This document shows, piece after piece, positions 53,709-64,000 of a stretch of 64,000 nucleotides of DNA (its first letter is position 1; each line of letters begins with the position of its first letter). The notes below the pieces were generated by a model. That model made no database searches and had not been told where the DNA came from. It worked only from the letters and a program-made list of their open reading frames with translations. Source of the stretch: Nostoc sp. FACHB-280 (GTDB lineage Bacteria; Cyanobacteriota; Cyanobacteriia; Cyanobacteriales; Nostocaceae); NCBI RefSeq assembly GCF_014697615.1, contig NZ_JACJSD010000005.1, forward strand, positions 62,001 through 126,000, in the 5' to 3' direction. A program made the translations under genes and the position numbers.

Positions 53709-56700
53709 TTAATTACAAGATTGTGTTAATAATGCTTGCACACGGTTGACAAACTCTTCTAATTCTGAAATTAGTTCAGTGCTGCCACGGCGTTCTTGAT
53801 AAAGAGCCAGTTGTTCTAGTTTTTCAGCAGCTACATACATAGATTTCGCGCCAATGTTGTTAGTAGTGCCTTTAATTTGATGTGCTTGTTGTGCCATTTG
53901 CTGAAAGTCATTGTTAGCGATCGCAGCTTGGACTAACTCTAAACGAGACTTCATATCTTCAACAAAAATTTCCAACAACTGCAATTCAAATTCGGCATCA
54001 TTTTCAGACAACTGATGTAAATGTTCCCAATCAATGAGTAATGTATTAACATCCTCTTCTGTGGCAGACACCTGATGATCAGAGGTATTTTCGGTTTGGA
54101 TAGTCATGAGAAACTGACTCCAATGTTCTAATACTGCTGCCAAATTTTCTCTGATTACAGGCTTACTTAAATAATCATCCATGCCTGCATCAAGGCATAG
54201 TTGTTTATCTTCTTTCATGGCATTTGCCGTCATAGCAATAATGACTGGACGACGACGGTTAGCAAAATAACTTTCATACCAACGATGAATTTCTCTTGTA
54301 GTGTCCAAACCATCCAAAACTGGCATTTGGCAATCCATAAAAATGACATCGTAAGGAATTTTTTCTAATAGTTGTAAAACTTCTTGACCGTTGGCAGCAA
54401 CATCGGCATTGTAACCCAAGCTTCTCAGCTGTCTGAGAGCAACTTTTTGATTGACTAAATTATCCTCAGCCACAAGAATTCTCAATTTAGCGGAGCCAGC
54501 AGCCAGAGGCAGGTGACTATTTTGTAAATTGTTCATTTCTAACTCCTGATTACTTGGTAGATGCTGTTGTGGTGGCGAGTGGAACCCGAAAATAGTAATG
54601 AGAGTATCAAGGAGCCGAGATGGCTTCACAGGTTTGACTAAATATGCCGCAAATCCCATTTCTAGCGATCGCTGCATTTCATCCCGTTGATTGGTAGATG
54701 TCAGCATAATTAAAGGTGTCGTCGCAATTGCAGACTTAGCCTTGATCATTTCTGCCACAGCCATCCCATTGATTTGGGAGAGCATATCAATTAAGACCAC
54801 ATCATAGGGTTTTTTTTGCTTTTCAGCCGTTTCTATAGCACTAAGAACAGCCTCTTCACTATCAGCTTTGTCCACCTGCATTCCCCAACGGGTGGCTTGA
54901 TAATCGATAATTTTGTGATTAGTCGTGTTGTCATCTACCAAAAGCATCCGGCGATCGCGCAAAATTCCGCGATCGTCCATCATGGTGACTGGTTGGATTT
55001 GCTTGGCAAAAGGAATCTCAAACCAAAATTCCGAACCTTTGCCTAACTGACTATCTACCCCAATTTCTCCACCCATTAAACTTACAAGTTGCTTACAAAT
55101 CGCCAATCCTAAACCAGTACCACCATACTTATATTTATTAGAAGTATGCACTTGAGTAAAAGGGGTAAATAACTGGTTTTGGTTTTCTGTAGTAATGCCC
55201 AAACCAGTATCTATAACGGCAAACCGAATATTAGCTGTCTTGGTATTTTCCCAGCGCAATTCGGCTTTGATGAGTACTTCTCCCACACTAGTGAATTTGA
55301 TAGCATTACTAATTAAGTTCATCAAAATTTGCCGCAGGCGACTAGCATCTCCTTGGAGTTGCGTAGGCACATTGCGATAAATTAATGCAGCAATTTCTAA
55401 GTTTTTTTGATGAGCTTGGGGCGCTAATAAATCTAATACTTCTTCCACACAATTGGCTAAATCAAAATTGAGGGTTTCTAGGCTCATTTCCCCAGCCTCA
55501 AGTTTTGATAAATCTAAAATCTCGTTAATCAGACTTAATAGCGCGTCACCGCTAATGCGAATTGTTTCGATAAAATCTCGCTGTTCTTGATTGAGAGGAG
55601 TTTCTAACATTAAACTAGTCATACCCAAGACAGCATTCATCGGAGTACGAATTTCATGACTCATATTCGCCAGAAATGCACTTTTGGCTTGAGATGCTAA
55701 TTCTGCTTGACGACGAGCTACTTCTAGTTCTTTTCGTTGTTGAGTTTCTACTTTGAGTAATTGAGCTTGAGCAATAGCAATGCCTACTTGATCAGCAATT
55801 TGTCGTAAAAGATGAGTTTCAAAACTTGACCATTGATGAGGAGAAGCACATTGGTGAACAATTAATAAACCACACAGTTCCTCTTTAACCAGAATTGGGA
55901 TGACTAAATTGGCTTTTACCCCAAGCTGTTGCAGTAATTCGAGATGACTTTGCTGAATGCTCAGTAAATCTAACTCAGCATTGATGGCGATTTGCTTTTT
56001 GCGATATTGTTGTAGATAGTATTGTTGTTGATATTCTGTTTGTAAGTAAGTGTCAGCAATATTTTTTTCTTTAATTGATGGCCAACCAGTAACTACAGCC
56101 TCAACTAACATATTGTCTGAGCCATCACTAGACATTTGCGAAATTAACACCCGGTCAGTTTGCAGAATTTTTTGGACTTCTTTGACGGTGATTGCCAAAA
56201 TGTCTTCTATTTGCAAAGATTGACGAATCTTGAGAGTAATTTCCGTCAATAATTGCGATCGCAAGTTTTGCCGTTGTAGTTCTTCTTCCGCTTTTTTACG
56301 TTGAATAAACTGCCCGACTTGTTCACCAATCGAATTAAGAATTCGACCTAAATCTTGGTCATATTGCTGAATTTTCTGGCTGAAACAAGTAATTACCCCA
56401 AAGATTTTATGTTCACTGCGAATTGGGAAACCAAAAGCGCCATGTAATCCTATCTGGTTTGCCAGTTGATGGCGCAAAAATTTGGGGTTATTGGCAACAT
56501 CAGTAAACCATACTAGTTCACAATTAGCCCAAGCATGACCCGGTAATCCTATTCCTGGTGCAAACGTGATTTCCTGACACCGGTTTGTAAACTCGTGTAC
56601 ATCCAAAGAATCACGATGCCACGAGTCAGAATATCTAAGTACATTTGCTTGTTGGTCAATCATCCAAATTTCACTTACATCCCATTCCAAGTTTTCACAA

Positions 56701-58355
56701 ATAGCTTGTAAAATCTGAGGAATGGTTTCGGCGATCGTTGTAGACTCTGCTAAAACACGGGTAATTGCATACTGTGTCTTCAGCTGCTTTTGGGCGCGTT
56801 TGCTATCTGTAATATCAATACCTGTACTAATTACATATTCCACTGCGCCTTCATAGTTTTGCAAGATAGCATTTGACCAAGCAATTAGTCGCCGACTACC
56901 ATCTTTAGTGATCCAATAATTTTCATAATTTTGATAGCCTTGATGCTCACTTGTTCGTAACTGAGCAAACACAGCTTTGACTGGCTCAATTTCTTCAGGT
57001 AACAAAAACAAATTCCAGAAATATCTTCCCCTGACTTCATCAAATGAGTAACCCGTAATTTCTTCACAAGCATGGTTGAAGCGGACAATTTGCCCTTGAG
57101 CATCCAGCACAATCACTAAGGCACTAGCTGTATCTAGAACTGCGGAGATAAAGTTACGTTCTTCATTGAGCTTATCTTCTGTTAATTTTCTGACTGTGAA
57201 TTCGCAATAAATCAGGTAATAAACTACAGCTAGAATAAAAAAGCTTAGACAGATAGCAAAAGCTAAAATTAAAATTGTGTAGCGAGTGCTAACTTTTGCC
57301 GTTTGTGACTGCTCTTTTAATAATTGCTTTTCTTCATTTTCTATTGTATAAATTGTTTGGCGAATATCAGGCATTAAATTATTTTTTTGCTCTGCCAACA
57401 TTGCCTTTAATGCCACGTCAAATCCCTGAGCTTGACGCAGTTCAATAGTTTTTCTGAGGACGGTTATTTTAGCTGTAATCAGTTCTTCCAAAATGATTAC
57501 TTTTTGTTTTTGACGAGGCTTATCTGTTGTGTAAATTTGCAGATTCGTCATTTGTTTATCAATATTCGTGAGTGCTGTTTTATACGGCACTAAATAACTA
57601 TGATCTCCTGTGAGAATGTAATCCCTTTGTCCAGCTTCGGCATCTTTGAGGTCGGAGAGTAGTGTTTCTAAACGGGTAATTTGCTTTTGGGTTTTTTGAA
57701 TTTGATGGTTAGTATTAATAAATATTTTGGTATTTTTATAAGAAATCAAGCCGATCAAAACTAAAATTACTGAGGCTAAACCAAAGCCACCAGTAACTCT
57801 TTTAAAAAAATCTCTATGTACCTTTTGTTTATGTTTGCGTTCGTTTGCAATACTGGCTAAATTTGCTAGACTCCGCTGCATTTCCATCTGTTTAATGACT
57901 TGTCGCCCCAGAATGCGTAATGCTTCGATTTGCTGCGGAGAGAGATTACGAGGTACACGATCAATAACACAAAGTGTACCCAGCGCATAACCTTCAGGGT
58001 TAATCAATGGTACACCCGCATAAAATCGAATGTGGGGATCAGAAGTCACTAATGGGTTTTGTGCAAAACGTTCGTCAGCTTTGGCATCAGGAACAATCAG
58101 AACATCAGACCCTAAAATAGAATAGGCGCAAAATGCAATATCTCTGGGTGTTTCTGGTACATTTAGTCCGACTTTTGCCTTAAACCACTGACGATTTTGA
58201 TCAATTAAGCTAATTAAAGCGATTGGAGTTCCGCAAATATACGAAGCTAAATGTGTCAATTCATCAAATGCTGCTTCTGATGGAGTATTGAGGATTTTAT
58301 ACTCTAACAGTGCTTCTATTCTTTGTGCTTCGTTATCGGGTAATGGTGCTTTCAT
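53709..58355 (-). CDS. Hybrid histidine kinase with GAF, CHASE3, PAS, two REC and HPt
   Basis: A 1548-residue sensor. In order: GAF (about 25-160), membrane span (about 187-207), CHASE3-like extracytoplasmic helices (about 215-355), second span (about 360-386), PAS (about 400-515), two GAF domains (about 535-690 and 705-865), a kinase core with phospho-His in [11 protein letters not shown] (near 903), ATPase with [11 protein letters not shown] and [12 protein letters not shown]1 (about 1135-1260; DVVLIDM), REC2 (about 1292-1415; [14 protein letters not shown]) and a C-terminal HPt with His in [10 protein letters not shown] (near 1492). It can thus run a full phosphorelay by itself. The start ATG at 58355 is clear. 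The stimulus is unknown. Confidence 0.93.
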   Translation of the reverse strand: MKAPLPDNEAQRIEALLEYKILNTPSEAAFDELTHLASYICGTPIALISLIDQNRQWFKAKVGLNVPETPRDIAFCAYSILGSDVLIVPDAKADERFAQNPLVTSDPHIRFYAGVPLINPEGYALGTLCVIDRVPRNLSPQQIEALRILGRQVIKQMEMQRSLANLASIANERKHKQKVHRDFFKRVTGGFGLASVILVLIGLISYKNTKIFINTNHQIQKTQKQITRLETLLSDLKDAEAGQRDYILTGDHSYLVPYKTALTNIDKQMTNLQIYTTDKPRQKQKVIILEELITAKITVLRKTIELRQAQGFDVALKAMLAEQKNNLMPDIRQTIYTIENEEKQLLKEQSQTAKVSTRYTILILAFAICLSFFILAVVYYLIYCEFTVRKLTEDKLNEERNFISAVLDTASALVIVLDAQGQIVRFNHACEEITGYSFDEVRGRYFWNLFLLPEEIEPVKAVFAQLRTSEHQGYQNYENYWITKDGSRRLIAWSNAILQNYEGAVEYVISTGIDITDSKRAQKQLKTQYAITRVLAESTTIAETIPQILQAICENLEWDVSEIWMIDQQANVLRYSDSWHRDSLDVHEFTNRCQEITFAPGIGLPGHAWANCELVWFTDVANNPKFLRHQLANQIGLHGAFGFPIRSEHKIFGVITCFSQKIQQYDQDLGRILNSIGEQVGQFIQRKKAEEELQRQNLRSQLLTEITLKIRQSLQIEDILAITVKEVQKILQTDRVLISQMSSDGSDNMLVEAVVTGWPSIKEKNIADTYLQTEYQQQYYLQQYRKKQIAINAELDLLSIQQSHLELLQQLGVKANLVIPILVKEELCGLLIVHQCASPHQWSSFETHLLRQIADQVGIAIAQAQLLKVETQQRKELEVARRQAELASQAKSAFLANMSHEIRTPMNAVLGMTSLMLETPLNQEQRDFIETIRISGDALLSLINEILDLSKLEAGEMSLETLNFDLANCVEEVLDLLAPQAHQKNLEIAALIYRNVPTQLQGDASRLRQILMNLISNAIKFTSVGEVLIKAELRWENTKTANIRFAVIDTGLGITTENQNQLFTPFTQVHTSNKYKYGGTGLGLAICKQLVSLMGGEIGVDSQLGKGSEFWFEIPFAKQIQPVTMMDDRGILRDRRMLLVDDNTTNHKIIDYQATRWGMQVDKADSEEAVLSAIETAEKQKKPYDVVLIDMLSQINGMAVAEMIKAKSAIATTPLIMLTSTNQRDEMQRSLEMGFAAYLVKPVKPSRLLDTLITIFGFHSPPQQHLPSNQELEMNNLQNSHLPLAAGSAKLRILVAEDNLVNQKVALRQLRSLGYNADVAANGQEVLQLLEKIPYDVIFMDCQMPVLDGLDTTREIHRWYESYFANRRRPVIIAMTANAMKEDKQLCLDAGMDDYLSKPVIRENLAAVLEHWSQFLMTIQTENTSDHQVSATEEDVNTLLIDWEHLHQLSENDAEFELQLLEIFVEDMKSRLELVQAAIANNDFQQMAQQAHQIKGTTNNIGAKSMYVAAEKLEQLALYQERRGSTELISELEEFVNRVQALLTQSCN

Positions 58356-58557
58356 CCTATTTGTTTTATAAACTTGCTCTTATACTTGAAAAAACAGGCA
58401 ATCAGTTGATGAATATTCGTCGGTTGAAAATCTGGTAGATGACAGATTACAGAGTTAAAAGTATGTTGCTGTTGTTGATATTTACAGATGTCTTAAACAA
58501 CTTCACTAATGCTATAGCTGACTTTTTAATTAAGGAAAAGATGATGATTAAATCTTC

Positions 58558-58974
58558 TTAATAAAACTTACTAATTAATAAACAGTAACGATTATCTGCT
58601 GTTGGTTCATAACTTAATTTATCGGCGATCGCTGACATAATTTTTAAGCCACGACCTCGCTCTCGGTCATTATCTTCAAATTCAGAAACTTGTTGCAATT
58701 GCTTTTCTAAATCAAAAGCTTCACCTTGGGATAAGATTCGGATATCTATTTGTTGATGCGATAAGCAAACTTCTATCTCAATCGGAGTTTCTTTAGGGAG
58801 ATTTTTGTGAGCATGTTCTACAATGTTGGCAAAACCTTCTATTAACAGTGTTTGACATTGCCACCAAATTTCCTGGTCAATATTCGGTGTTTGATGAATT
58901 TGCTCAAACCAAGACAAAATCTCAGACGAGGCATTCAAGTCTGTGTTTACTTTTAAACAAATTCTACTATCCAC
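58558..58974 (-). CDS. RsbW/SpoIIAB-like serine kinase (anti-sigma type)
   Basis: A 138-residue ATPase of the partner-switching type. The N box is EGFANIVEHAHKNLP (near 48-62) and the glycine-rich box RGRGLKIMSAIADKL (near 111-125). The Asp of the first G box appears as SQGEAFD, lacking the usual acidic residue. In such systems the kinase phosphorylates a STAS antagonist. The STAS gene lies 1.4 kb away and the phosphatase gene is divergent. Start is GTG at 58974. Together with 59125 and 60410 it makes a three-part switch. Confidence 0.85.
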   Translation of the reverse strand: MDSRICLKVNTDLNASSEILSWFEQIHQTPNIDQEIWWQCQTLLIEGFANIVEHAHKNLPKETPIEIEVCLSHQQIDIRILSQGEAFDLEKQLQQVSEFEDNDRERGRGLKIMSAIADKLSYEPTADNRYCLLISKFY

Positions 58975-59124
58975 TTTGAGTTTATTAAATGTTTAGCTTA
59001 TATCATAAGCGGAACTCAATTTATTTAATTTGAGTATTTTCACTATACATTAATAACTTAAATCTCGTTACTTTAAAATTAAGCCAATATCTAATAATCA
59101 ATTTTATTTAGTCAACTGTAGTTT

Positions 59125-60324
59125 ATGGTCAAAATTCTAGTTATTGATGATGACCCCATTGTTCAGGCAGTACTGAAAAGAACACTCCAGAATCAGGGTT
59201 ATGAAATTACTGTGGCTAAAAATGGCGCAGAAGGTATTACTCAAGCACGGCTACTTCGCCCAGCTTTGATTATTTGTGATTGGGTGATGTCACATTTAGA
59301 TGGATTGGAGGTATGTAGACAAATAAAAGCTGATCCAGAATTAGCTACAACTTTTTTTATTTTGCTGACTGCGAAGGGTGCGGCTAGAGGGGAAGAAGAA
59401 GATAGAGTCAGAGGGCTAGATGCGGGCGCTGATGAATTTATTTCTAAACCCATTGAGATGAATGAGTTAAAAGCGCGAGTCCGGGCTGGTTTGAGGTTAC
59501 ATCAATTAAATCAAGATTTGCAAAGTCAAAAACAAGCTCTAGAAATCCTCAACCAAACTTTGCAAACTCAAAAGCAAATTATGGAAACAGAATTAGCGGA
59601 GGCGGCTGATTATGTGCGATCGCTCTTACCGCCACCACTGACAGGAGTAGTCACCACCGAAACCTTATTTATTCCTTCTGCACAGTTGGGTGGTGATTGC
59701 TTCGATTATTACTGGCTGGATGATGATCACCTTGTAATTTATTTATTAGATGTATCAGGACATGGTGTAGGTTCGGCGCTGCTGTCGGTATCGGTGCTGA
59801 ATATGTTGCGATCGCAATCTTTACCTAACACCAATTTTTGTCAACCTAGTGAAGTTCTCAAAGCACTCAATCATAACTTTCAAATGAGCAACCAAGGTGC
59901 TAAATATTTCACTATCTGGTATGGCGTTTATCATCGCATTAAACATCAACTGGTCTATGCTAACGCAGGTCATCCACCAGCCATACTAATATCAGGACAA
60001 TCTCCGAATAATTTGCAAGTTCAACAACTAACATCTTTAGATTTACCTATAGGTTTCTTACCAGAGGTTGACTTTGTAGAGGCTGTTTTTGAAATTACCC
60101 AAAACAGCACTCTTTATATATTTAGCGATGGAGCCTATGAAATTAATCAACCCAATGGTCATCTATTGGGTCTCGATGCTTTTATTGAAATATTAATCAA
60201 AGATAACCAACTAAATAATTCTACTCTTCATAATCTATTACTACAAATCATGACTTTAAATATGCAACAATCTCCAGAAGACGATTTATCTTTGCTTAAA
60301 GTTTCTTTTGGTAGTGCGACCTAA
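59125..60324 (+). CDS. REC-PP2C (SpoIIE/RsbU-type) phosphatase
   Basis: A 399-residue response-regulator phosphatase. The receiver domain (about 1-125) has VIDDDPIVQAV, the phosphoacceptor Asp in LIICDWVMSHLDGLE and Lys in EFISKPIEM. A coiled-coil signalling helix (about 128-165; DLQSQKQALEILNQTLQTQ) joins it to the PP2C-type domain (about 175-395) with metal ligands in LGGDCFDYY and LLDVSGHGVGSALLSV, YANAGHPPAI and SPEDDLSLL. It would dephosphorylate the STAS antagonist when its receiver is phosphorylated. Its gene is flanked by the kinase and STAS genes, so the whole module is present. Confidence 0.92.
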   Translation: MVKILVIDDDPIVQAVLKRTLQNQGYEITVAKNGAEGITQARLLRPALIICDWVMSHLDGLEVCRQIKADPELATTFFILLTAKGAARGEEEDRVRGLDAGADEFISKPIEMNELKARVRAGLRLHQLNQDLQSQKQALEILNQTLQTQKQIMETELAEAADYVRSLLPPPLTGVVTTETLFIPSAQLGGDCFDYYWLDDDHLVIYLLDVSGHGVGSALLSVSVLNMLRSQSLPNTNFCQPSEVLKALNHNFQMSNQGAKYFTIWYGVYHRIKHQLVYANAGHPPAILISGQSPNNLQVQQLTSLDLPIGFLPEVDFVEAVFEITQNSTLYIFSDGAYEINQPNGHLLGLDAFIEILIKDNQLNNSTLHNLLLQIMTLNMQQSPEDDLSLLKVSFGSAT

Positions 60325-60409
60325 ATTGAATTATTTATTTCTTGAATATTTTGCTAAACAGGCAAAAATCAAAACTAAGATCCCTAATTTAGAGATATTT
60401 TTTCAATTT

Positions 60410-60736
60410 TTAAGAAGTTGTTAAAACTTGGCGTTTACAGTCTTCTTGATCAATGAAAGTTTGGAATACTCTATCAATTTTTGTTAATTCAAATAACATC
60501 CTCACTTGGTCACTCACAGAGCAAACAAACAGTTTTGCATTAGCAGTTCTCACCATTTGGGCTGCTGATACTAAAGACCCTAAACCAGAGCTATCAATAA
60601 AATGAACTTCTTTCAAATCAATCAACAACATATCTGCTCCATTATCCAGTAGATTGCTAACTTCACGCCGCAGGTCATTACCTGTAATGCCATTTAATAT
60701 CCCTTGTGGTTGAATTACTTTGATTGGAGAATCCAT
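60410..60736 (-). CDS. STAS-domain anti-sigma factor antagonist
   Basis: A 108-residue STAS protein. The phosphorylated Ser is in LKEVHFIDSSGLGSL (near residue 49-51). Before it come IKVIQPQGILNGITG and LLIDLKEVHF, typical of the SpoIIAA fold. It is the substrate of the RsbW-like kinase and of the PP2C phosphatase. It faces the phosphatase gene tail-to-tail, with 85 bases between. It lies immediately upstream (125 bases) of the cellulose-synthase-like gene on the same strand. Confidence 0.92.
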   Translation of the reverse strand: MDSPIKVIQPQGILNGITGNDLRREVSNLLDNGADMLLIDLKEVHFIDSSGLGSLVSAAQMVRTANAKLFVCSVSDQVRMLFELTKIDRVFQTFIDQEDCKRQVLTTS

Positions 60737-60861
60737 AAGTTGATTACCTAATTTTTGTGCTAAAGTATACGCTTTTATATTTTGGCATTTGCACTCTGTA
60801 ACCGCAAGTTATCTAATTAGTATTAGCCTTGAAAAGAAAATTTATATCATTTCTTTAATTA

Positions 60862-62871
60862 TCAAAAGTGAATTTTTGTGAAATCTTTAATGTTTTGGGG
60901 TGGTTGCCAAACAGCAGCACGAATTACTCCCCACAAAAGCAGTAGGTTATAAATAGCCCAAGCACTATTAACTAGAGATATCCAAGGATATTTAATCTGA
61001 CCAATAACAAAAAAGTAAAAACTCCATAGTATACCTAAAATAGTTAATGAAAATATTATTAGTTGTGGCCAGACCATACGCAGATAAATACCTGATTGTC
61101 GCTGTTTCGGCGTAACTTGAAAATTAATTTTCTGCCCGATGAACACACTCCAAACAGCTTGAATTAATAGGGGAAATAGTGCGATCGCATATTGTTCTGA
61201 ACGCCACAACTCACCAGCCGAAATCCCCCAAGCTATTGCTAAAAATGTCAATCGATTGATAATAAAAGTAGGAATAAAATGTATAGCAAAATCATAACCA
61301 AAGGTTTGCACAGGAGCAATTTCTGTAAAGAAATAAATAATTGGACAAACAAGAAACACCAAAGTAGCAAAACCCGAAAAATAGCTATACATTGTTTGGA
61401 AATATTGTAGACGTTGCCAAAATGTCAGTCCTGCTTTGGCAAAGGGATTTTCTTTTAATAAAACTTGGATAGTGCCTTGCGCCCAACGTAGTCGCTGTTT
61501 TAAGGTAGAACTCAAATCATCTGGTGCTAAACCTTCTGCTAAAAGTTCGTGATGATAAATCGATTTCCAACCAGCACCATGTAAGCGCATCGCTGTATTC
61601 ATATCTTCGGTAATACTATTACTTGATACACCAGCAACTAATTGAAATTCATCTAATTTTGTTTCATCTTTAATAAATTCGTCAGCAAAATATTGTAGCC
61701 CTACATTAATGAGTGCTTCTCGGCGAAGAATAGCATTTGTGCCTGTGTAAAACGCCGCATTCATCCCATCTTTTCCCTGTTGTAGTGGCCCATAAAATAA
61801 ATTAGCTTTATGCCCAAAAGGATCACCAACTGGAATATTATAAAAAGCTTGTGGTGTTTGCACAAACGCAATGCGGTTTTGTTCGTAATTGCCAGTGAGA
61901 ATATTATATGTATAAAAATATGGTAAAACTCGTTTGAGAAACTGTGGTTTAGGAATATGATCGGCATCTAAAGTGAGAATAAATTCTCCCGCAGTTTCTC
62001 CCGAAAAAATCGCATAATTGAGATTACCTGCTTTGGCATGATGAGGTACACCCACAGGCTTAGGACGTGCAATATAATGAAATCTTGCCAGTTGCACTAA
62101 TTCCAGTTCTTTTTGGTGAATCGCGGTTTCTAAAGCTCGTTTTTCAGTTTTTATTCGTGCAGTCAAACTTTGATGTTCTGGTGTTAACCACAAAATAAAC
62201 TGTTGTAGACTTTTGAGTAATTCTGCTGCCGATTTTGTCTCATGATTTTGAATTGATGATAATTCTTGTAACCAATCTTCAGCACCTTGAATATTAGATT
62301 TAAGGTTCTCTAATTTTTGCAGACGTTCTAATAAGTGAGAGCGTTCAGCGTCAATGCGGTCAGCCTCTTGTTGTAGTAATGGTGATTGTAAGTCTTGAAT
62401 ACATAACCTTTCGGTCATGGTTCGCATTAATGATGAGTTACCATCATCTAATACATAAACATGCAATTTAGTAGCAGGATAATCTATTGCTAATGCTGCC
62501 ATTGCAGTTTGCTCAACAATTTCTGGCGGCTCATTGTAGCAGGTAATAAATACATCTACTGTTGGCCATTCAGATTTTGCTAAAGGCGGGATCATTTGGT
62601 CAAGAGATTTAACTTGCCGCACTAAAGGCCGCCACAAACCAATGACAAACAATACACCACCAAAATAACTATAAATTTCAGCTAATAACAAGGGAATTGA
62701 CAGCCACAAAGCATCAAAGTTAATGGAATGGGTGATGCGCCATTGTAAATACCAAAAACCGAAAATCAAATTAATTTCAGCTAAGTAGCGAAATAATAAT
62801 GTGCGTTTTTTAAGTGTTGAGCGACTGTTGCCAAAAAAATTAGTCGAGTTATTCAAAGTTGTAGAAGTCAT
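60862..62871 (-). CDS. Cellulose-synthase-like family 2 glycosyltransferase
   Basis: A 669-residue processive glycosyltransferase. Two N-terminal spans (about 25-90) are followed by the GT2 domain with TVDVFITCYNEP, VLDDGNSS, LDADHIP (near residue 302), the catalytic base TED (near 420) and QRLRWAQG (near 458). Six or so membrane spans follow to the C-terminus. A charged coiled-coil insert of about 110 residues (about 155-270) lies between the DDG and KAGNLN blocks, which is unusual for BcsA-type enzymes. No PilZ domain is present, so c-di-GMP control by that route is absent. It is co-directional with the DUF3131 gene upstream and the STAS gene downstream. Confidence 0.9.
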   Translation of the reverse strand: MTSTTLNNSTNFFGNSRSTLKKRTLLFRYLAEINLIFGFWYLQWRITHSINFDALWLSIPLLLAEIYSYFGGVLFVIGLWRPLVRQVKSLDQMIPPLAKSEWPTVDVFITCYNEPPEIVEQTAMAALAIDYPATKLHVYVLDDGNSSLMRTMTERLCIQDLQSPLLQQEADRIDAERSHLLERLQKLENLKSNIQGAEDWLQELSSIQNHETKSAAELLKSLQQFILWLTPEHQSLTARIKTEKRALETAIHQKELELVQLARFHYIARPKPVGVPHHAKAGNLNYAIFSGETAGEFILTLDADHIPKPQFLKRVLPYFYTYNILTGNYEQNRIAFVQTPQAFYNIPVGDPFGHKANLFYGPLQQGKDGMNAAFYTGTNAILRREALINVGLQYFADEFIKDETKLDEFQLVAGVSSNSITEDMNTAMRLHGAGWKSIYHHELLAEGLAPDDLSSTLKQRLRWAQGTIQVLLKENPFAKAGLTFWQRLQYFQTMYSYFSGFATLVFLVCPIIYFFTEIAPVQTFGYDFAIHFIPTFIINRLTFLAIAWGISAGELWRSEQYAIALFPLLIQAVWSVFIGQKINFQVTPKQRQSGIYLRMVWPQLIIFSLTILGILWSFYFFVIGQIKYPWISLVNSAWAIYNLLLLWGVIRAAVWQPPQNIKDFTKIHF

Positions 62872-62963
62872 GGGAATACCAATAATTAAAAAAGATATTC
62901 AAAATATTCAATCAGCCTCCAGATTTATCTGTGAAATCTACATTCTAAAATTGTTGGTTTAAA

Positions 62964-64000
62964 TCATTTTGCTGCACTGGAATTTTCACTATGAGATGCC
63001 CAGTAATTGCCATTACTATCAGAAATAAATTTAATTTTGGGCTGAGGAATTCTAGGAAGACCACGGCCGGAATCTCCTTGGGCGATCGCTTCCCACCACG
63101 GAGAACTTAAGGAAGTATTCGCAGACATTAAGGGTTTGTGATTTGTGAGTGTATACAACAAAGATTGCAAAATCATACTGTTGGTGCTGCTGGTGAAGCC
63201 AACGGCGGTTTTACCTGTAGCTTCGTAAAAGCCTTCGTAGAAACCTGTGAGTGGGTTATATAAGTCTGTTGTGCCTTGCAGTAACTTTTGGCTGTATTGA
63301 TTGTCTGGTAACAAAGCAGCATAAGCAAAAGCCACGGCTGTACTAACCATTCGCCCTTGAGGTACAGTTTGCCCATCATCGCTGACAGCTTCCCAAGGTT
63401 TGCCCTGAGCGGTAATGGCGCTGTGGACGGTGTAAGGCTTGCGGTCGATTAAGGTTGTTGCGGCGGTTGTCAGAGTTCCGGTGCGACGGTAACGTTCGGC
63501 TTGGGCTTGGAAAATTGGTTCAAAGAGCGATCGCATTTTCGGATCTAAACCAAACTCTAATCCATAAAGAATAAAAGGATTGCTGACGGTATACTGATTG
63601 ACTTTGGAGTTAGTATCATTACGTTGACGCTGAGTCGGTATTTTCACTCCTTCAACTACAGTTGTTTGATATTCCCCACCCACAGCCGAACCTGGAACAT
63701 CAAATCCCCACAATTGAAACGCCCGTGCTGCATATTCTTCATACCCTAAACGAGTATCCAGGTTGACGCGAGTCAGAAATCGCCCTTGGGGATTTTTAAT
63801 CACCGTTGCACTGGAAAGCACCCCATCCCGGACTACCCGCAGATATGACCAATCCAAGACAATTTGATCAACAGCTTTGGTATATTCGGGATGGTAGCTT
63901 TTTAAGTTATACAACCCAGCTAACAGTCTGCCAATATCCAAGGCTGACCAACCATTGCCTTCTGTAACTGGATTTCCACCGTAGTCTATGGGTTGGAGCG
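62964..64000 (-). CDS. DUF3131-domain protein (partial, N-terminus beyond window)
   Basis: The window ends inside this gene; 345 codons remain, coding for its C-terminal part. The DUF3131 pattern is clear: GNGWSALDIGRLLAGLYNLK near the window edge, TRLGYEEYAARAFQLWG, SNPFILYGLEFG and GFYEGFYEATGKTAVGFTSSTNSMILQSLLY. The fold resembles an alpha/alpha toroid glycosidase or lyase. It is encoded 92 bases upstream of the cellulose-synthase-like gene on the same strand, a pairing also seen in other cyanobacteria, so it probably trims or processes the same polysaccharide. The protein has no visible stop before the edge. Confidence 0.85.
   Translation of the reverse strand, partial: LQPIDYGGNPVTEGNGWSALDIGRLLAGLYNLKSYHPEYTKAVDQIVLDWSYLRVVRDGVLSSATVIKNPQGRFLTRVNLDTRLGYEEYAARAFQLWGFDVPGSAVGGEYQTTVVEGVKIPTQRQRNDTNSKVNQYTVSNPFILYGLEFGLDPKMRSLFEPIFQAQAERYRRTGTLTTAATTLIDRKPYTVHSAITAQGKPWEAVSDDGQTVPQGRMVSTAVAFAYAALLPDNQYSQKLLQGTTDLYNPLTGFYEGFYEATGKTAVGFTSSTNSMILQSLLYTLTNHKPLMSANTSLSSPWWEAIAQGDSGRGLPRIPQPKIKFISDSNGNYWASHSENSSAAK

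Overview
The window looks like chromosomal DNA from a filamentous, heterocyst-forming cyanobacterium (Nostocales; Nostoc, Calothrix or Tolypothrix type). The grounds are frequent GCGATCGC (HIP1) octamers inside genes, heptameric tandem repeats between genes, small dispersed inverted-repeat elements, a Cph1-type phytochrome with its Rcp regulator, a Psb32-like protein, MenH, KtrAB, XisI and a cyanovirin-N homologue. Coding density is ordinary and nearly every protein belongs to a cyanobacterial family. I saw no phage, insertion-sequence transposase or CRISPR array, and no tRNA or rRNA gene by eye.

Layout. 1-1880 (minus) holds an ArsR-type regulator followed by pstS and the start of pstC, with a palindromic operator candidate upstream. 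1976-10539 holds a 17-repeat TPR protein, a small unknown gene, rubrerythrin, a short-chain dehydrogenase, an orphan RND-type membrane fusion protein and an ABC exporter. 11186-20371 is the most distinctive part, a peptide natural-product (RiPP) locus. It starts with a precursor whose core is a run of 14 cysteines in a CxG pattern, followed by the three tailoring proteins of thiazole/oxazole-modified peptides: a ThiF/E1-like leader-binding protein, a YcaO cyclodehydratase and a SagB-type dehydrogenase. It continues with three double-glycine-leader peptides, a C39-peptidase ABC exporter and its HlyD adaptor. 20384-24125 adds a degenerate histidine kinase lacking the phosphoacceptor His, a NarL/LuxR-type response regulator and a CHASE2 histidine kinase, plausibly the control circuit of the locus.

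24531-38871 holds a short exported protein, PEP synthase, XisI, a PMT-type glycosyltransferase, the phytochrome/Rcp pair with a hybrid kinase, glutathionyl-hydroquinone reductase, MenH, a lysozyme-like protein and an Rpn/DUF2887 protein. 39015-50511 holds adenosylhomocysteinase with a clear terminator, a FecCD/FecE-type metal uptake transporter without its binding protein, a Psb32-like protein, KtrA and KtrB, a tocopherol-type methyltransferase and an SGNH esterase.

50755-64000 is rich in signalling: a kinase/NarL regulator pair, a secreted cyanovirin-N homologue, a 1548-residue hybrid kinase, and a complete partner-switching set (RsbW-like kinase, REC-PP2C phosphatase, STAS antagonist). The last sits beside a cellulose-synthase-like glycosyltransferase and a DUF3131 protein cut by the window edge. 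That neighbourhood suggests regulated polysaccharide synthesis.

All family assignments are from reading motifs by eye; no database search was run. Start codons were adjusted where an internal ATG with a ribosome binding site was clearly better.
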